Assembly: GCA_036924085.1 (NCBI GenBank)
Contig: JAVGWX010000013.1
Coordinates: 67,078,759-67,142,758 of the forward strand
Origin: Ariolimax columbianus
Taxonomy: Eukaryota > Mollusca > Gastropoda > Stylommatophora > Arionidae
Direction of reading: 5' to 3'
DNA: 64,000 nucleotides
The translations under genes and the position numbers were made by a program. Positions 10,030 through 21,441 of the stretch are shown one piece after another. Below the pieces are notes generated by a model. It saw only the letters and a list, made by a program, of their open reading frames with translations, was not told the DNA's origin and did no database searches. Every line of letters begins with the position of its first letter. Within the stretch, counting starts at the first letter, position 1.

Positions 10030-10860
10030 GTCGACTGGCTCCTGCACCGCGCCAGTACCCATCTACATGGAATTAGTATAGATCAGACACTCTTCACAGA
10101 CCTTGTTTACGCCGATGACATAGTCCTGCTCGGCTCGGGCAGTATAGCATTGCAGCAGTCCCTTGAGAACCTGGACAGCATCACACGAAATATGGGCCTG
10201 TCAATATCAGGGGCAAAGACCAAAATCCAGAATCTTGGCTCTGACAAACGGCCTCAGGACATAGTAGTCAATGGTCACACTGTGGAGGGTGCTAATGATT
10301 TCTCCTACCTCGGCAGCACAATTGCACCCGACTTCCGCAGTAACTCCGACATACACAAGCGGATTGGTCTAGCGGCTTCGGCGATGAAAGATCTCCGCCG
10401 TATGTGGAAGAACAGTAAGCTCTCCATGGGCACTAAACTGCGCACCTACCAGTCGTGCATGCTCCCGGTCCTCGTGCGTGGCTCCGAGACCTGGACTCTG
10501 CAAAAAAAGCGACAAATCGAGACTTGAGGCTTTCCATATGCGAAATCAGCGACACATCCTTGGTACGATTTTGTCCAAAACGTAGACGTTTCTGCAAAGA
10601 CACATCTCCCCCCTGTCTCGGTTATTCATTTCCCTGTTCGGTCAAGGACAAGGAGGTCCCAGCTCGCCAGATTCTTCAAAAGACAGTCAACAGTGAAACG
10701 GCCACCACCCTGATGGCTGGAAGCGCCGGAGAGGTCGTCTCCGAAACACGTGGCTTCAAAAGGTAGCGGCTTCCCCGTATGCTTTAGAGGAGGCCTGGCA
10801 GCACGCAGTTACAACTGGACATGGTAGTGTTCATCCAACGGGCCCCAGACGCCTAAGCGA
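10030..10860 (+). pseudogene. LINE reverse transcriptase C-terminal half, unassigned clade
   Basis: The catalytic box VYADDIVLL lies at 10105-10131. It is followed by a long frame with GLSISGAKTKIQ, DFSYLGSTIAPDFRSNSDI, IGLAASAMKDLRRMWK and SCMLPVLVRGSETWTLQKK. Near 10500 a frameshift leads to AFHMRNQRHI-type sequence and a basic tail with RRRGRLRNTWLQKVA. Domain order and spacing fit the RT palm and thumb plus C-terminal tail of a LINE. The YADD residues are intact, but the fingers and endonuclease are gone. Confidence 0.85.
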
Positions 10861-11735
10861 ACATTGCTGTACTGCTTAAAGTTCTGCAACATCCAAATGG
10901 GTTATCTCCGTCACATTCGCACCAACAAACACTACCATGTTTTTCAGTGGTATAAACATATAGTGGATTTGTCTTTTTCTTTTGGAAAAACAACAGCAAC
11001 AACTGGTACTTTATTTTTCTGCTTGTCACAACAAATCGTTTGTGATCATCTTGAGTCATGAAGATCTCAATATCACAGTCTCGTTCAGGATTCATGCCGC
11101 AAAAAGAAGCATAACACGATTTGATAGCAAAAGAACATTTAACTTGACATACACTGATGGAGTAAAGTTCTCTAAGTCTCATTGAATGTTACCACGTATA
11201 GCATAGATACGACTTTGGAAAATGTCGCCACCATTTAGAGTTTTACTGTAAAACTAAGGTTTGATTAACATTTTGTGAACATGCAAAATTATATAACAAA
11301 AACGGTTTATGCAAAAACTAGATTCCTGTGAATTCATTAAACATGAAATTTAAGGTCGTAAGAAATACAATACTGCTTGCAAAAAATGACTACATAAGTA
11401 TAGTAGTTTTCGAAAGAATTGAGCGAGAGAGTGTTGAACAATTTTGGACCCGTTTGCTGACTTTGTAGAGTCAAGTTTCGTTAGATGGGGTAACCTGCAC
11501 ACACACTTGAACGTTGATATGAAGAAGACGAGAGCAGCAAGACTAAACACGTTTGGGAAGTCTTATCAGTACGCACAAACACCAAGCTAAGCATACACAC
11601 AAGTTACGTACTTCCTATGCTCATGGTCAGCGCTGGTTAGCAGCAGAAAATGAAATGCCCAAACTGGCACATTTTGTTTACATAACCAAACTAGAAAGAA
11701 GATTAATCTATTCACTGACCAACATATGAATTGGA
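10860..11735. other. Noncoding, nothing recognised
   Basis: Several open frames of 65-110 codons overlap on both strands, but none shows a familiar motif or biased composition. Confidence 0.4.
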
Positions 11736-11739
11736 TCGA

Positions 11740-12025
11740 TCATGATCTAAGAGGATAACCTGATATCACCAGAACCACCATGATCTAAGAGACCTGATAT
11801 CACCAGAACCACCATGATATGGACCCACGACGACAATGATCTAAGAGGATACGATAACCTGATATCATCAGAATCACCATGATATGAACCCACGACGACC
11901 ATGATCTAAGAGGATAACCTGATATCACCAGAACCACCATGATATGGACCCACGACGACCATGATCTAAGAGGATAACCTGATATCACTAGAACCACCAT
12001 GATATGGACCTACGACGATCATGAT
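11740..12025. repeat. Tandem array, about 4.5 x 60 bp
   Basis: The unit contains CATGATCTAAGAGGATAACC, TGATATCACCAGAACCACC and ATGATATGGACCCACGACG. Units vary by small indels near the first copies, so the period is about 60 bases. The host sequence was not recognised. Confidence 0.9.
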
Positions 12026-12029
12026 TCGG

Positions 12030-12512
12030 GTGACGTGGAGAGGGTTTGTTGCTGCCTTTTAAGACGCCATCTGATATGATTGTCGCCGATTTCTTTGATA
12101 GTTATTTGATCGAAGAAAATCGAACAGTTGTGCCTTTGCGATCTTAAATCGTTTGTTTTACATTTCAGTACTGTTCAATGTTGAATAGAATCATCTTGTA
12201 ACATCAACAGAAGAAATACAGGACAACTAGTATGTGTGACGGAGAGGTAATGTAAAACGCTGATCAGATAGCGTATTGCAGATGAAATAGATAGAGCATG
12301 ACATGAAAGTCTTGCAGGGTTTAAACAAACTCTAGTGATACCGTTTGCGACAACTCATGAAGCGAAACAACTTCCGCGGGTCAACAGCCTCAACATTTGA
12401 AGTAGCAATGTCTGCGACACACGTGAGGCGCGTCCAGGCACCAAGTAGCAGACTATCGGTCACCTCGTACAATCTCACATATAGTGATGCAAGGACAGTG
12501 CAAAATGATACT
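12030..12512. other. Noncoding, nothing recognised
   Basis: No element motif was found between the two tandem arrays. Confidence 0.4.
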
Positions 12513-12515
12513 TTC

Positions 12516-12804
12516 TGCAACACACAATGTCAAGTGCAACACACAATGTCAAGTGCAACACACAATGTCAAGTGCAACACACAATGTCAAGTGCAACACA
12601 CAATGTCAAGTGCAACACACAATGTCAAGTGCAACACACAATGTCAAGTGCAACACACAATGTCAAGTGCAACACACAATGTCAAGTGCAACACACAATG
12701 TCAAGTGCAACACACAATGTCAAGTGCAACACACAATGTCAAGTGCAACACACAATGTCAAGTGCAACACACAATGTCAAGTGCAACACACAATGTCAAG
12801 TGCA
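12516..12804. repeat. Tandem array, 15 x 19 bp
   Basis: A perfect or nearly perfect 19-base unit (AATGTCAAGTGCAACACAC). The edge motif TGCA occurs at 12516-12519 and 12801-12804, 285 bases apart, exactly 15 units. It is not a CRISPR array because there are no spacers. The open frames across it are repeat artefacts. Confidence 0.97.
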
Positions 12805-12949
12805 TCTCAAATTCTCGTGCAAGTCTACAATCTGACAACACTTACCTGAAATGTTGCAAGAAATGCCCTTAAATCGTTACGTATAACATTACACTAAGAA
12901 GGAAAATTTGACAACCTGATTTCTGACGCAAAAAATATGTTCCGAGTAT

Positions 12950-14665
12950 CGGAGACATGGTGGACGGACGTTTGGTACATACGAGAAGATCATATTTTCA
13001 TACACTCGGTAGGAGATGTTCACAAACGAGTAGTGGGTATGTTAACAAAGACACTTGGAGAAACATATCAGTGGTTACTGGGCACATAAAGAAAGATATC
13101 AAGATGATATCTGACTAGACAAAATCAAGGATAGAACATTCGACGTGGCTACACTACAGAAGTATTCTCCTATCCTACAACAGATTATCATGATGGACAA
13201 ATAGAGGTATACTATAAAGACTCACAACTACTACAATCATCAGATGTCTTAATAGCCACGATGGGTATGAATATCAATGTAGGAATAGGGAAATACAAGC
13301 AGAGCTTCGTGACCGTACAGATTAGAAACTAGCAATGACAGTGGTGATAGACTAATTCAGTTCTGTGAAGAAAACGGTCTCGCAATCTGCAACACATTTT
13401 TCCAACATGCCACTTGGAAATGGTTTACATACAAAGCTCTGGGAAAGGTGAAATCCAATTGACCCGTCATGATCAGGGATAGATTCAATAATAACGTTAC
13501 TAATATCAAAATATACCCTGCAGTGGATTTCAACTCCGATTCCAATTCAGTAGCTATAACATTATGGATCAAACTAATAAATGCAGAGCTCAAAACAGCA
13601 CTCATCAGTCCTGCAACAATCACGGATACGTCAGCAATATATGCTATGAGTCTGTGTACATGTTCTGGATGAGGGTTGCATACTTCTCTGGTACCAAGTA
13701 GTGTCTCAATAGATACTATAGAGTACTTTTATCAACACTGTCAAACGCCTTTTCATAGTAATAAAAATGTGCATATAGGGATGATTTCTATTTAATACTC
13801 TGTTCTACTATGATGCATAGCGTAGCTGTATGATCAGTGCAAGCAGAACGAGTTACAACGTAGACCTCTTACAAGACCAGGAAAAGACCCAAGTATTACA
13901 AAAACTATAAGAGAACGAGGAAATGGATAATAGCACGTGGAACCAGGCTTAAGAGATGTTCAATAAGGCAAGTGAAGAAACTAAGATTCAAGACAATACA
14001 ACACAAGGAATGGATCACAACACTGACATAACAAAACAACAAAAAAACACTGAAGAAAGGAAACAGAAGAAAGCTGTTCTCAACAATTGACAAAGACGTT
14101 ATGGTCTTTAATGGAGCGGAGACAGAGAACGACCAAGGTCATACAACAAAGGACTCCAGTCCTTCATTAACAGATGCCAAAGAAGGATAATGAGCATAGA
14201 GTTGCAGGACATGGTGAGGAATGAAGGTGTATGTGAAAGGGACCAACAACTGCCATTTTAGGCTAATAGAATATTTCCAGGCTAAATGCATAGAAGTAGA
14301 CGACCTACACATTAAACACAACACTGGGGATATGCATGAAACAATCAGAAAAACACAAAAATCATATAGAGTGAACCGGATTTATCAAAGGCAAAACGTA
14401 TAAGTTATAACGGATTAAAATGACAAGACTAAACGTTGGGCAGAGTACACAAAAGACCTATTGGATGACAACTGAGGCTACAAACCACAACTGTTTAACA
14501 TTTTCTAGCGCCATCATCGATATCATCACGGATCTACACAACATTTACATCTCCGAAATCCCGAAAATAATAGTTTTCGTTGCTTTCACAAGAATTACAA
14601 AAACTTCAGTCAATAAGTGCAGAGTATGGCTTAGACATTCAGATTATACATCAGAATAAATGGAA
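12950..14665 (+). pseudogene. LINE endonuclease and linker, heavily decayed
   Basis: Scattered frames give MGMNINVGIGKYKQSF (a decayed GDFN block of an APE-type endonuclease), GDRLIQFCEENGLAICNTFF, HATWKWFTYKA and ADFNSDSNSVAI where the catalytic SDHN block should be. These are followed by linker-like sequence such as EVDDLHIKHNTGDMHETI and, after several frameshifts, RWAEYTKDLLDDN-type sequence near 14440. The endonuclease would nick target DNA in a live LINE. There are many stops and shifts, so this is one of the oldest copies in the window. Confidence 0.65.
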
Positions 14666-14689
14666 AGGCACTGAAGCAGGCGACATTTC

Positions 14690-14800
14690 TCAAATGTCGG
14701 TCATGTAATAACCGATTGTGGCAAATGTGAAACTGAAATCAAGAGAAGAATAGGTATGGCAAAGGATACATTCACATCTAGAGAGCTAGGCTACAACTAA
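14690..14800 (+). pseudogene. LINE RT thumb fragment
   Basis: A 110-base piece reads NVGHVITDCGKCETEIKRR followed by IGMAKDTFTSREL, matching the segment after the catalytic box in many LINEs (YLG..IT.DG.C..EIK.RI). It is the only recognisable piece of its copy. Confidence 0.65.
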
Positions 14801-15044
14801 AAATTACCGGAAAAATCCAGTACCCACAGATGTCATCTGAATTTGGATATGACGGGCCTGAAGGCACAAATATCACAGTCTCGCTGTAAACTATGACACA
14901 ACCTCCTTTTCAGGACAAACGCCGAAGAAGATACGGAATTCCCAACCCTAGAACAAATGTTTTTGCGGCAATATATAGGAACACAAAATGAGCCGCAACG
15001 ATGGCGCCATAACTGGCTGATGGTCTACATTCCTCTTCTGTTTT

Positions 15045-15300
15045 AGTTCATTATGGATGCTGCCAGACCATGGATTTACCGAGAATTCCCACTAGTCAAC
15101 GACTTACACTTGTGTTCACGGAAACGTGTTTTCCATTTGGACTGGTTAATTCGTTCGTTTTGCGTGTTTTCTTCCGTCCGATTACCCTGGAATGGACATC
15201 GGCTATATAAATAGCACTACGCTTAAACATGTGTCATATTTCACGGTCTAGGTCACCCAGCTGGACTTCATGAGATTGGCGTCCTTTGCCCTAGCTGAAG
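15045..15300 (+). repeat. Dispersed repeat, inverted copy of 3293-3545
   Basis: Aligns in reverse complement to 3293-3545 (blocks CCAGACCATGGATTT, TTAATTCGTTCGTTTTG, CTGGAATGGACAT). It carries an extra segment near 15198-15225 absent from the other copy. It has no coding signal. Confidence 0.75.
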
Positions 15301-15414
15301 ACAGTGTCAGCTTTGTTGTATGAAATTTAGACAACTATAATGAGCTGCCACATGGAGAGATATGGGCTCTGTCAGATGTGTAGCGGCCCAAGAAAAACCG
15401 TTGTTGTATGACGG

Positions 15415-15490
15415 GAGCTGGTACTACAAACTGCAATAACGGTGCCTCAACGACCTTCTAGGTTATGGGACTGATGATGGTGATGATATA
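15415..15490 (+). mobile_element. LINE 3' terminus fragment
   Basis: GGTACTACAAACTGCAATAACG through to GGGACTGATGATGGTGATGA parallels the 3' end of the LINE at 49.4-49.88 kb (CGACAAACTGCAACAGCGG ... GGGACTGATTATGATGA). It is a minimal 5'-truncated remnant with a GATGAT-like tail. Confidence 0.6.
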
Positions 15491-15599
15491 GGAACACTAG
15501 ATCTAAGCTGAACTAAAATGAAGCCATGACATCGCACAAGCAAAGCTATTAGAATCCACTCCAAATTCAACGATTTCTATTTTTTCAACTCTTTGAATG

Positions 15600-16302
15600 A
15601 ATGGACAATTTTGTGTATGAACGAATATCACCACTTTGAGCGGAGCGGCAAAACTGCTAGCATGCAATGAAAACATTCCGGATCATCGAAACAAAAACAA
15701 TTCAAAGTCCCATTTCCGCTGGTAAGGTTATGCTGACAGCGTTTTTTGACCATGAGGGACTTTTGTTGGTAGACTTTAAGAGCCTGCGGTGAACATTAAT
15801 GTCATCTGCTACAATGACACACTAGTCAAGCTGCATATAGCAATCAAGAATAAACGACCCGGCATGCTTTCGCGTGGTGGTGGTTCTGTTGCACGACAAT
15901 GCGCGTCCACATGCCGCGAACATTGTTCAGAAAGCGTAAGAACAGAAAATGTGGGAAGTACTGTCACACCCATTCTATAGCTCCGATATGTCCCCTTGTG
16001 GCTTCCATTTGTTCGGACCCTTCAAAGAATTTGTGAAGGGACAAAGATTCGACTCCGATGCAGACGCCATTGACTCGGTAACCAAGTGGTTCCAAGAGCA
16101 ACCAAAGTCATTTTTTCGGACGGCATCCGCCGTCTACCCAAGCAGATAGATGCGTGTCTGAATGCCTATGGCGACTTTTTTCTAACTAGCCCTGTGGCAT
16201 GTTTGTTTCATAACAATTGAGAAATTTAATTCTGTCACACCAAATGTAACTTTCATGTTTGTAATAAAGCATCTGGGTCCGGTTTCAGTTGAACACGCCT
16301 CG
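15600..16302 (+). pseudogene. Mariner transposase, catalytic half with 3' terminal repeat
   Basis: Reading across frames gives HHFE.SGKTASMQ, KRPGMLSRG, LLHDNARPHAANIVQKA, SSDMSPCGFHLFGPFKEF, GQRFDSDADAIDSVTKWF and LNAYGDFF. This is a mariner D,D34D transposase with the second catalytic aspartate in HDNARPH; the third has become glycine (SPCGFHLF where SPCDFH is usual). The 3' end at 16302 has a terminal repeat complementary to CGAGGCGTGTTCAACTGAAACC and is followed by TA. The N-terminal helix-turn-helix half is missing. The same family occurs at 20.2 kb and 55.3 kb. Confidence 0.88.
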
Positions 16303-16304
16303 TA

Positions 16305-16685
16305 TATGGGGAATAAGCCTTGTCCTGGTTCCCAATCTTCAAAGGACAATACGTACCCAGCATTCAAATCATTTGTAAATTAGTTCAACAGGATTTGTAT
16401 GAAACGGCTAGAACATAAATAACAGGGTAGAAAAATTTGTAATGACAATTTTTTTTCTGTAGAAGATTCTAGCCACTATCACACGAGTTACATGTGTCAT
16501 CATGTCGGCCTGATACTGTTCCATTGTGTGGTCGAACATAGACCAAAACACACGTGAGTTGGGATGTTTTAATCAATGGTGGCCTTTGATCAAAAATTGG
16601 ATGTGCCATTCTGAATTTACAAGCAATTGGAACTTATCGGAAAGTTTGTATAGTTAAAACGTCTATCATAGTATAATATAGATAA
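16305..16685. other. Noncoding, nothing recognised
   Basis: No ORF motif and no repeat structure seen. Confidence 0.4.
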
Positions 16686-16689
16686 TAGC

Positions 16690-17120
16690 TGTACATCATC
16701 AGAGAAGATGGCGAAAGCATGAGACTTATGCCGCCAGATGTGTTCTCATATTGCTATAAAGACCAATCCTAGGAGCACGGCATACTTTGCCACACACGGG
16801 GCACTCATATTAGAGATCGACTCTAGAGTCGTCGAACATTCTCCTCTTTCACGTGGCACGCCATATGACCCCCGTGATGACTATACTCTGCGATCTGAGC
16901 ACCATTGATGATACTAACGCACCAGGTGGAACAGTTCTGTGCAAGCATCTCCCAAAAGGTGGCATCAATGTTGAAACTATTCAGATACACTTTCAAGAAG
17001 TCTCTGAAGAGTTTCTTCTGTATTCATAATGAGCGTCTGCCTGTTACGCGCTCACCGTACAACTGCTGCTCTTGGGACATCCAAACAGCGTGTCCTGTCT
17101 ATCATATTTGGGCTTTTTCC
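16690..17120 (-). pseudogene. LINE 3' end with C2H2-like finger
   Basis: On the minus strand the frame ends with YECPVCGKVCR, then IGLYSNMRTH, a C2H2-like finger (C-x2-C, then H-x3-H) that closes the ORF of many LINEs. Upstream it reads ...KKLFRDFLKVYLNSFNID, ATFWEMLAQNCSTWCVSI, which fits the usual stretch just before the finger. Several stops and shifts are present. The rest of the RT may have been on the same strand but is not recognisable between 17.12 and 17.42 kb. Confidence 0.7.
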
Positions 17121-17422
17121 AGAAACGTATGTATGCTCAATTTGTAAGGCTTATTAAGAATTTCAGAATTAGTCACTTTGTCCGGCTACCTGCTTCCTAC
17201 TCAGACATCTCAAGTGAAAACAATCGAACTGTCTGGTTAGCCTGCTATACACTGAGCGTGTTCCACAGGCATGCAGTAAAGTGGTTAACACTACACCACG
17301 ACACTTTTACCTTGATGGCGACAGTGATACCTTATCGGCTTAAGACGTTTGCTTGCAGCCTACAAAACGCAAAGCTCGCCTTTGCAATCCTGATGTACAT
17401 ACTTTCCGTGCCCAAACACCAT
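17121..17422. other. Noncoding, nothing recognised
   Basis: A long plus-strand open frame crosses this region without any familiar motif; the flanking LINE relics are on the minus strand. Confidence 0.4.
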
Positions 17423-17423
17423 G

Positions 17424-17750
17424 TCACACAGCATCCGTCCAGTATTCAGCAACTTGAACTGCCGTGTCGCTCGCCTCCATCATGTCGTTCATGTCACAGG
17501 TTTCATGGAGGTTGGGACAGGTCATCAGATGATCTTGGTCCTGAACTGCGCCGCATTCACATGTGTCGACATCTGAGTATCCCCATTTCTTCAAGTTCAC
17601 TCTGCATCTTGAGATACCAGTTCGAAGTCTGTTCATTGCCTTCCACACAGCGTAGGGCAGGTGGTGTCCAGGCGCAGCCTCTTTCTTGAGCTATATCCAT
17701 GGATCCTGCATTGTTTCGCGCCACCTCTCGATGTGTCGACCTTCCGGGCT
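17424..17750 (-). pseudogene. LINE C-terminal zinc-finger fragment
   Basis: Minus-strand frame with VWKAMNRLRTGISRC, NLKKWGYSDVDTCECG and DQDHLMTCPN. The pattern C-x-C-G...H-x3-C is the cysteine/histidine motif at the end of a LINE ORF2 that lacks RNase H. Directly upstream on the same strand is an RT domain (17755-18330), so both probably belong to one element with an internal deletion at about 17755. Confidence 0.75.
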
Positions 17751-17754
17751 GATG

Positions 17755-18335
17755 TTAAACCTGGAAATCGACATTCGCCTCTCTAGTGAGTGTGCCTTCG
17801 TAGGTAGGTGAATCTATCGACTGTCTGGGGGCGTTGGTTATGTTCGGTTCAATGTACGACTTCTCGTGAGCAGGTTGATAGAGGACCTCCATCTTGTTAG
17901 TGTTAATCGTTATACCAAAGCTTCGGTATCCCGTCGAAGACTCCTTCATTGCAGATTGCATATATTGTTTCGTTGTCCAACAGAAAATCCAAGATCCTGG
18001 CATCACTCCCCTTGGTATAGGACTTGAGGCGCCTCGGATTGAACAGTCCACCTTGCGTCTTGTACTTGATTTGCATGTCACTAGCAGTGCCGTGTACATC
18101 ATCAGAGAAGACTGCTGTAAAGACTATGCTAAACAGTGTCGGCACACATGCTTGCTTAACACCGCTGGTGACCTGGCAAACTACAGATATTCCTCCCCTG
18201 CACAGTAGTCGACCATCAGACTATCATGAATCTGCCTGGACAACCAACTTGGCGACGATTTGTCAGATCCCTTCCCATAATGACAGTGTCAAAGGTCTTG
18301 GTCCGGTCGACAAAAACTGTGGGAAGGTTGTATGC
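17755..18335 (-). pseudogene. LINE reverse transcriptase palm region
   Basis: The minus strand reads TKTFDTV near 18290 (motif A, with the VFVDRTKTFDTV block), then PTLFSIVFTAVFSD (motif B end), GGLFNPRRLKSYTKG, and a decayed catalytic region followed by GITINTNKMEVLYQPA. The YADD or FADD box itself is not readable. Frameshifts occur at about 18145 and 18100. A 42-bp array is fused immediately upstream of motif A. Confidence 0.75.
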
Positions 18336-18709
18336 TGTTCTGGACTGTTCTCCAGGATTGACGTGCTGCGTGTATGCTGTTCTGGACTGTTCTCCAGGAT
18401 TGACGTGCTGCGTGTATGCTGTTCTGGACTGTTCTCCAGGATTGACATGCTGCGTGTATGCTGTTCTGGACTGTTCTCCAGGATTGACGTGCTGCGTGTA
18501 TGCTGTTCTTGACTGTTCTCCAGGATTGACGTGCTGCGTGTCTGCTGTTCTGGACTGTTCTCCAGGATTGACGTGCTGCGTGTATGCTGTTCTGGACTGT
18601 TCTCCAGGATTGACGTGCTGCGTGTATGCTGTTCTGGACTGTTCTCCAGGATTGACGTGCTGCGTGTATGCTGTTCTGGACTGTTCTCCGGGATTGACGT
18701 GCTGCGTAT
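18330..18709 (-). repeat. Tandem array, about 9 x 42 bp, inside LINE RT
   Basis: The unit codes for a 14-residue repeat TQHVNPGEQSRTAY on the minus strand and lies between RT motif 1 (decayed RGIALL..IASGIV at about 18800) and motif A. The outer distance is 376 bases, two short of nine full units. One unit carries a TCT-for-TAT change near 18541. All three minus-strand frames stay open because 42 is a multiple of three. Confidence 0.95.
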
Positions 18710-18739
18710 ATAAAATTGACCGTCCCAAGACCAGCACAA

Positions 18740-19062
18740 AAACCACACGCGATCTGCACGAAAGCCATATTCACTCTCTGGTCAGGACTAGGGTCACAAT
18801 TCCGCTAGCAATTTACAGCAAGGCGATGCCTCTAATGCCCAAAACACTCCGATGCAAATAGGTGGATTTCATCCCTTAAAATGCCCATCTATTTTTCACA
18901 GTAGTTAGTGAAGGATGATCTGTCATACGACGACCACTCAGGTCACAGGCGAAGATCTGTGCATGTGCAGCGCTTTGCAGCTTGGGAATATTGAACCTAT
19001 TTAGTGGCTTCCGTCTCCGGTGTATGCACATCCATGATTTGTATTTCCGGTGGGCAGACAAA
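18740..19062 (-). pseudogene. LINE linker and RT motif 1 relic
   Basis: The minus-strand frame RFNIPKLQSAAHAQIF, then LSGRRMTDHPSLTTV is typical of the linker between endonuclease and RT in the same LINE type as the downstream pieces. It is followed by RGIALL..IASGIVTLVL, a decayed RT motif 1. Together with 17424-18335 this gives one minus-strand LINE in the right order but with large deletions. Confidence 0.65.
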
Positions 19063-19064
19063 AC

Positions 19065-20210
19065 ATGGTATTAAGAGATGGAAAGGCACACATCTTCAGC
19101 AAACGTTGGTCAGTACCACTCTGTGGGCATTAGAAACTAACCAACTGCTGCACTTTCATGTGCTACAAGTACTTTCTATCCCCCCCCCCCCCCCCAAACC
19201 ACCACCCCCTCTCCAAAGTATGGCCAGAGACGACTTAAGCATTGCAGTTCCCGAGTTTTAGGAGCTTGTTGGATTGAGGGATGGACAGAATAAGGGTATG
19301 CAGATTTTCATAAAGTGATTACTATGCGACCTCAGGGTTGGTCATTATCGGGGCATATACACCATCAACGTAGCGCAGCGCCCCCGACCCAAATGAGAAG
19401 CGAAGAGACATTAGCCTATCATCGACACCCTTGGACAACACGCAAATTCTCGGACCATGTGAGATGTGACGGCAAATCCAACACCGAACTCGCGTCGTTC
19501 TGTACTGGCACGGTCACTCTAGAAAAATGTGAAGCCGCCTCCAGCCTCAGTAAGCTTACCTCAGTCAGGTAATCTCGTCTGGCCAAGTGCAGCCAATCGC
19601 ACCAGTTAGCTAGCTCTCTGAGTATAAATACTGTACCGGCGTGTTGGCCCTGGCACTTTCCAGCAGGGCGACGACGTTTCGGGAACCGAAGAAAAAGACC
19701 ATTTTCTGGCAGATTTACTTGATGTGGAAACTAAAGTGAGTCAGCCCCACTCTCTAGCACCCTCCCTACTACCGGTAACTAGACGTATTCAAGACGACAG
19801 GTGGTAACACGGAATGTTTATTTGTCCTCAGGGTTTACTCCTAAAGCCTTTCCCGCAAACAGGTGACCCACACAACAGCAGGGATTAAGCCAACGACAGG
19901 ATCACCCAAACATAATACAATATAACAATCGTGCACGTAGTAGCATAATATGGTATCACATATTACAATCAAATATATCCTAACTTGCTTATTATAAACA
20001 TACTTACACTTTAAAATAGGAGAGTGGGTAGAGGAAATGTGCGCATGCCGCCAGTGAAACAGTATTCTAAGTGAAGAATAAATGTGGTTACTGACTTACC
20101 TGAAAACAACAAGAGATAGTGTAGCGTTTCCATATACGGTGGCAAAAGTTTGGCGAATGTAAGATCCGGTGACGGGCTACCTGAATTGCTACATCACTTT
20201 TGGCGATGGC
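19065..20210. other. Noncoding; poly-C run and a TATA-like box
   Basis: Contains 16 C bases at 19180-19195 and a TATAAATA box near 19624. No ORF with a known motif was found. The TATA-like box could be the promoter of a lost element or chance. Confidence 0.4.
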
Positions 20211-20213
20211 ATC

Positions 20214-20603
20214 TTACGACGCAACAATATGGGCCTCGCCTGGTCTCGGAAGATATTTCGTTAACTCACGTCCTTCTTTAAACATCTCTGTAGAGTTCTT
20301 CACTGTTGTCCTCGACACAGTTTTGTCACCATACACTGTCTGCATTCTGTGATGAATGTCAACTGGTCGACATACTTCAGTTGTTAAAATCCGAATCATC
20401 GCTCGCTGATCAATTCTGGACGGATTCCATAAAACACCCGCCATGTTTTCAACGGTTTGCTAAGGAAACTATGAGTAGGATGATAATTACATTTTGCACA
20501 CTTGACGGCTGGTATGTGCTGTTTACATCATAAATGACATCATGCGCATTGTACATATGTTCACTTGGTGCAGTTAGGTCCGGTTTCATTTTAACACGCC
20601 TCG
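20214..20603 (-). pseudogene. Mariner 5' end and transposase N-terminal half
   Basis: On the minus strand the element starts at 20603 with a terminal repeat CGAGGCGTGTTAAAATGAAACC next to TA at 20604-20605. A frame then gives QRAMIRILTTEVCRPVDIH, MQTVYGDKTVSRTTVKN and a linker with PRPGEAHIVAS. This is the helix-turn-helix DNA-binding part that recognises the terminal repeats. The catalytic half is absent, so it is a 3'-deleted copy of the family at 55.3 kb. Confidence 0.85.
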
Positions 20604-20605
20604 TA

Positions 20606-21355
20606 GTAATAGTCAAAGCATATTAGAAACCGGATTATGCCAATGAAAATTAAATAATACAAAACATCATAACTGAGGAATAGAGAGAAGTGTGGAGAAA
20701 TAGGAGGAACGATAGACACGCTTACAAACTAACTAGGAACCAACAAATGCCAAATAATTAATGAACTGAAAATTCATGTAAAGAAACTACTGCGCCTTAT
20801 AATAGGGTCAGCGTACTTTAATATCGCAAAACATCCATGCAAGATGACTTATTTGAGTGCTGGAGATTTGTAACAAACCTAAAACGGTGGTTTGTAGATG
20901 CAACATTGAAGGATAAACTACCGATATACGTCACATAAATACCAAGATGGCGGTAGCTTTCCGTATACGCCGTAAAAGAATACTAAACAAACAACTGCAA
21001 GACGCGTTATCCATGTTCATCTTGTCATAGTAACGTGTCACTAAAGGAAACTTTTTCAAATTCTACATCCACTTATCTGTCTGTCTGAAATTTGATGGCA
21101 ATGAGTGCTGAATGGCCAGGAGTTTAAACAAAAACCTTTCCATTTTACTTAAATACAGTCCAATATTTTTCTTTCTTCTTGGCCTTCGCAGGCCAAAACT
21201 ATTATACTAGTAATAGGTAAGAAGAGGAAAAAGAATAGTACTCAGAATAAGGAAGAAGAAACTTGATCAGAAATGTGTATGTGTTACATATTGAGCAGCA
21301 GATGCACTTAATTCATAAATGGATGACACAGTTCCTAGTTGATTTCACTCTTGTT
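20606..21355. other. AT-rich noncoding, nothing recognised
   Basis: AT-rich with only short ORFs; no element motif was seen before the 62-bp repeat begins. Confidence 0.4.
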
Positions 21356-21356
21356 T

Positions 21357-21441
21357 TCATTTCTAACAATTGTATGTATGTTACATGACAACGTAAGTCT
21401 ACAGGCAATGTAAGTATGTTCTTATTTCTAACAACTATGTA
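21357..21441 (+). repeat. About 1.4 units of the 62-bp repeat, left flank of RTE
   Basis: Contains GTATGTATGTTACATGACA, GTCTACAGGCAATGTAAG and TTCTTATTTCTAACAACTA, the same unit as in the 24.88-26.86 kb array. It breaks off at ACTATGTA where the RTE begins. Confidence 0.85.

Noticed and set aside
12516..12804. CRISPR-like regular repeat
   Set aside because: Units are contiguous with no spacers, and the genome is eukaryotic.
15045..15300. Long terminal repeats bounding a 12-kb element with 3293-3545
   Set aside because: The copies are inverted, not direct, and the interior is a mixture of unrelated relics on both strands.
18226..18861. Plus-strand repetitive ORF (VCCSGLFSRID-type repeats)
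   Set aside because: Antisense reading of the 42-bp array. The LINE RT on the minus strand explains the region.
19620..19632. TATA box of a host promoter
   Set aside because: A single TATAAATA match with no ORF, initiator or conserved context downstream.
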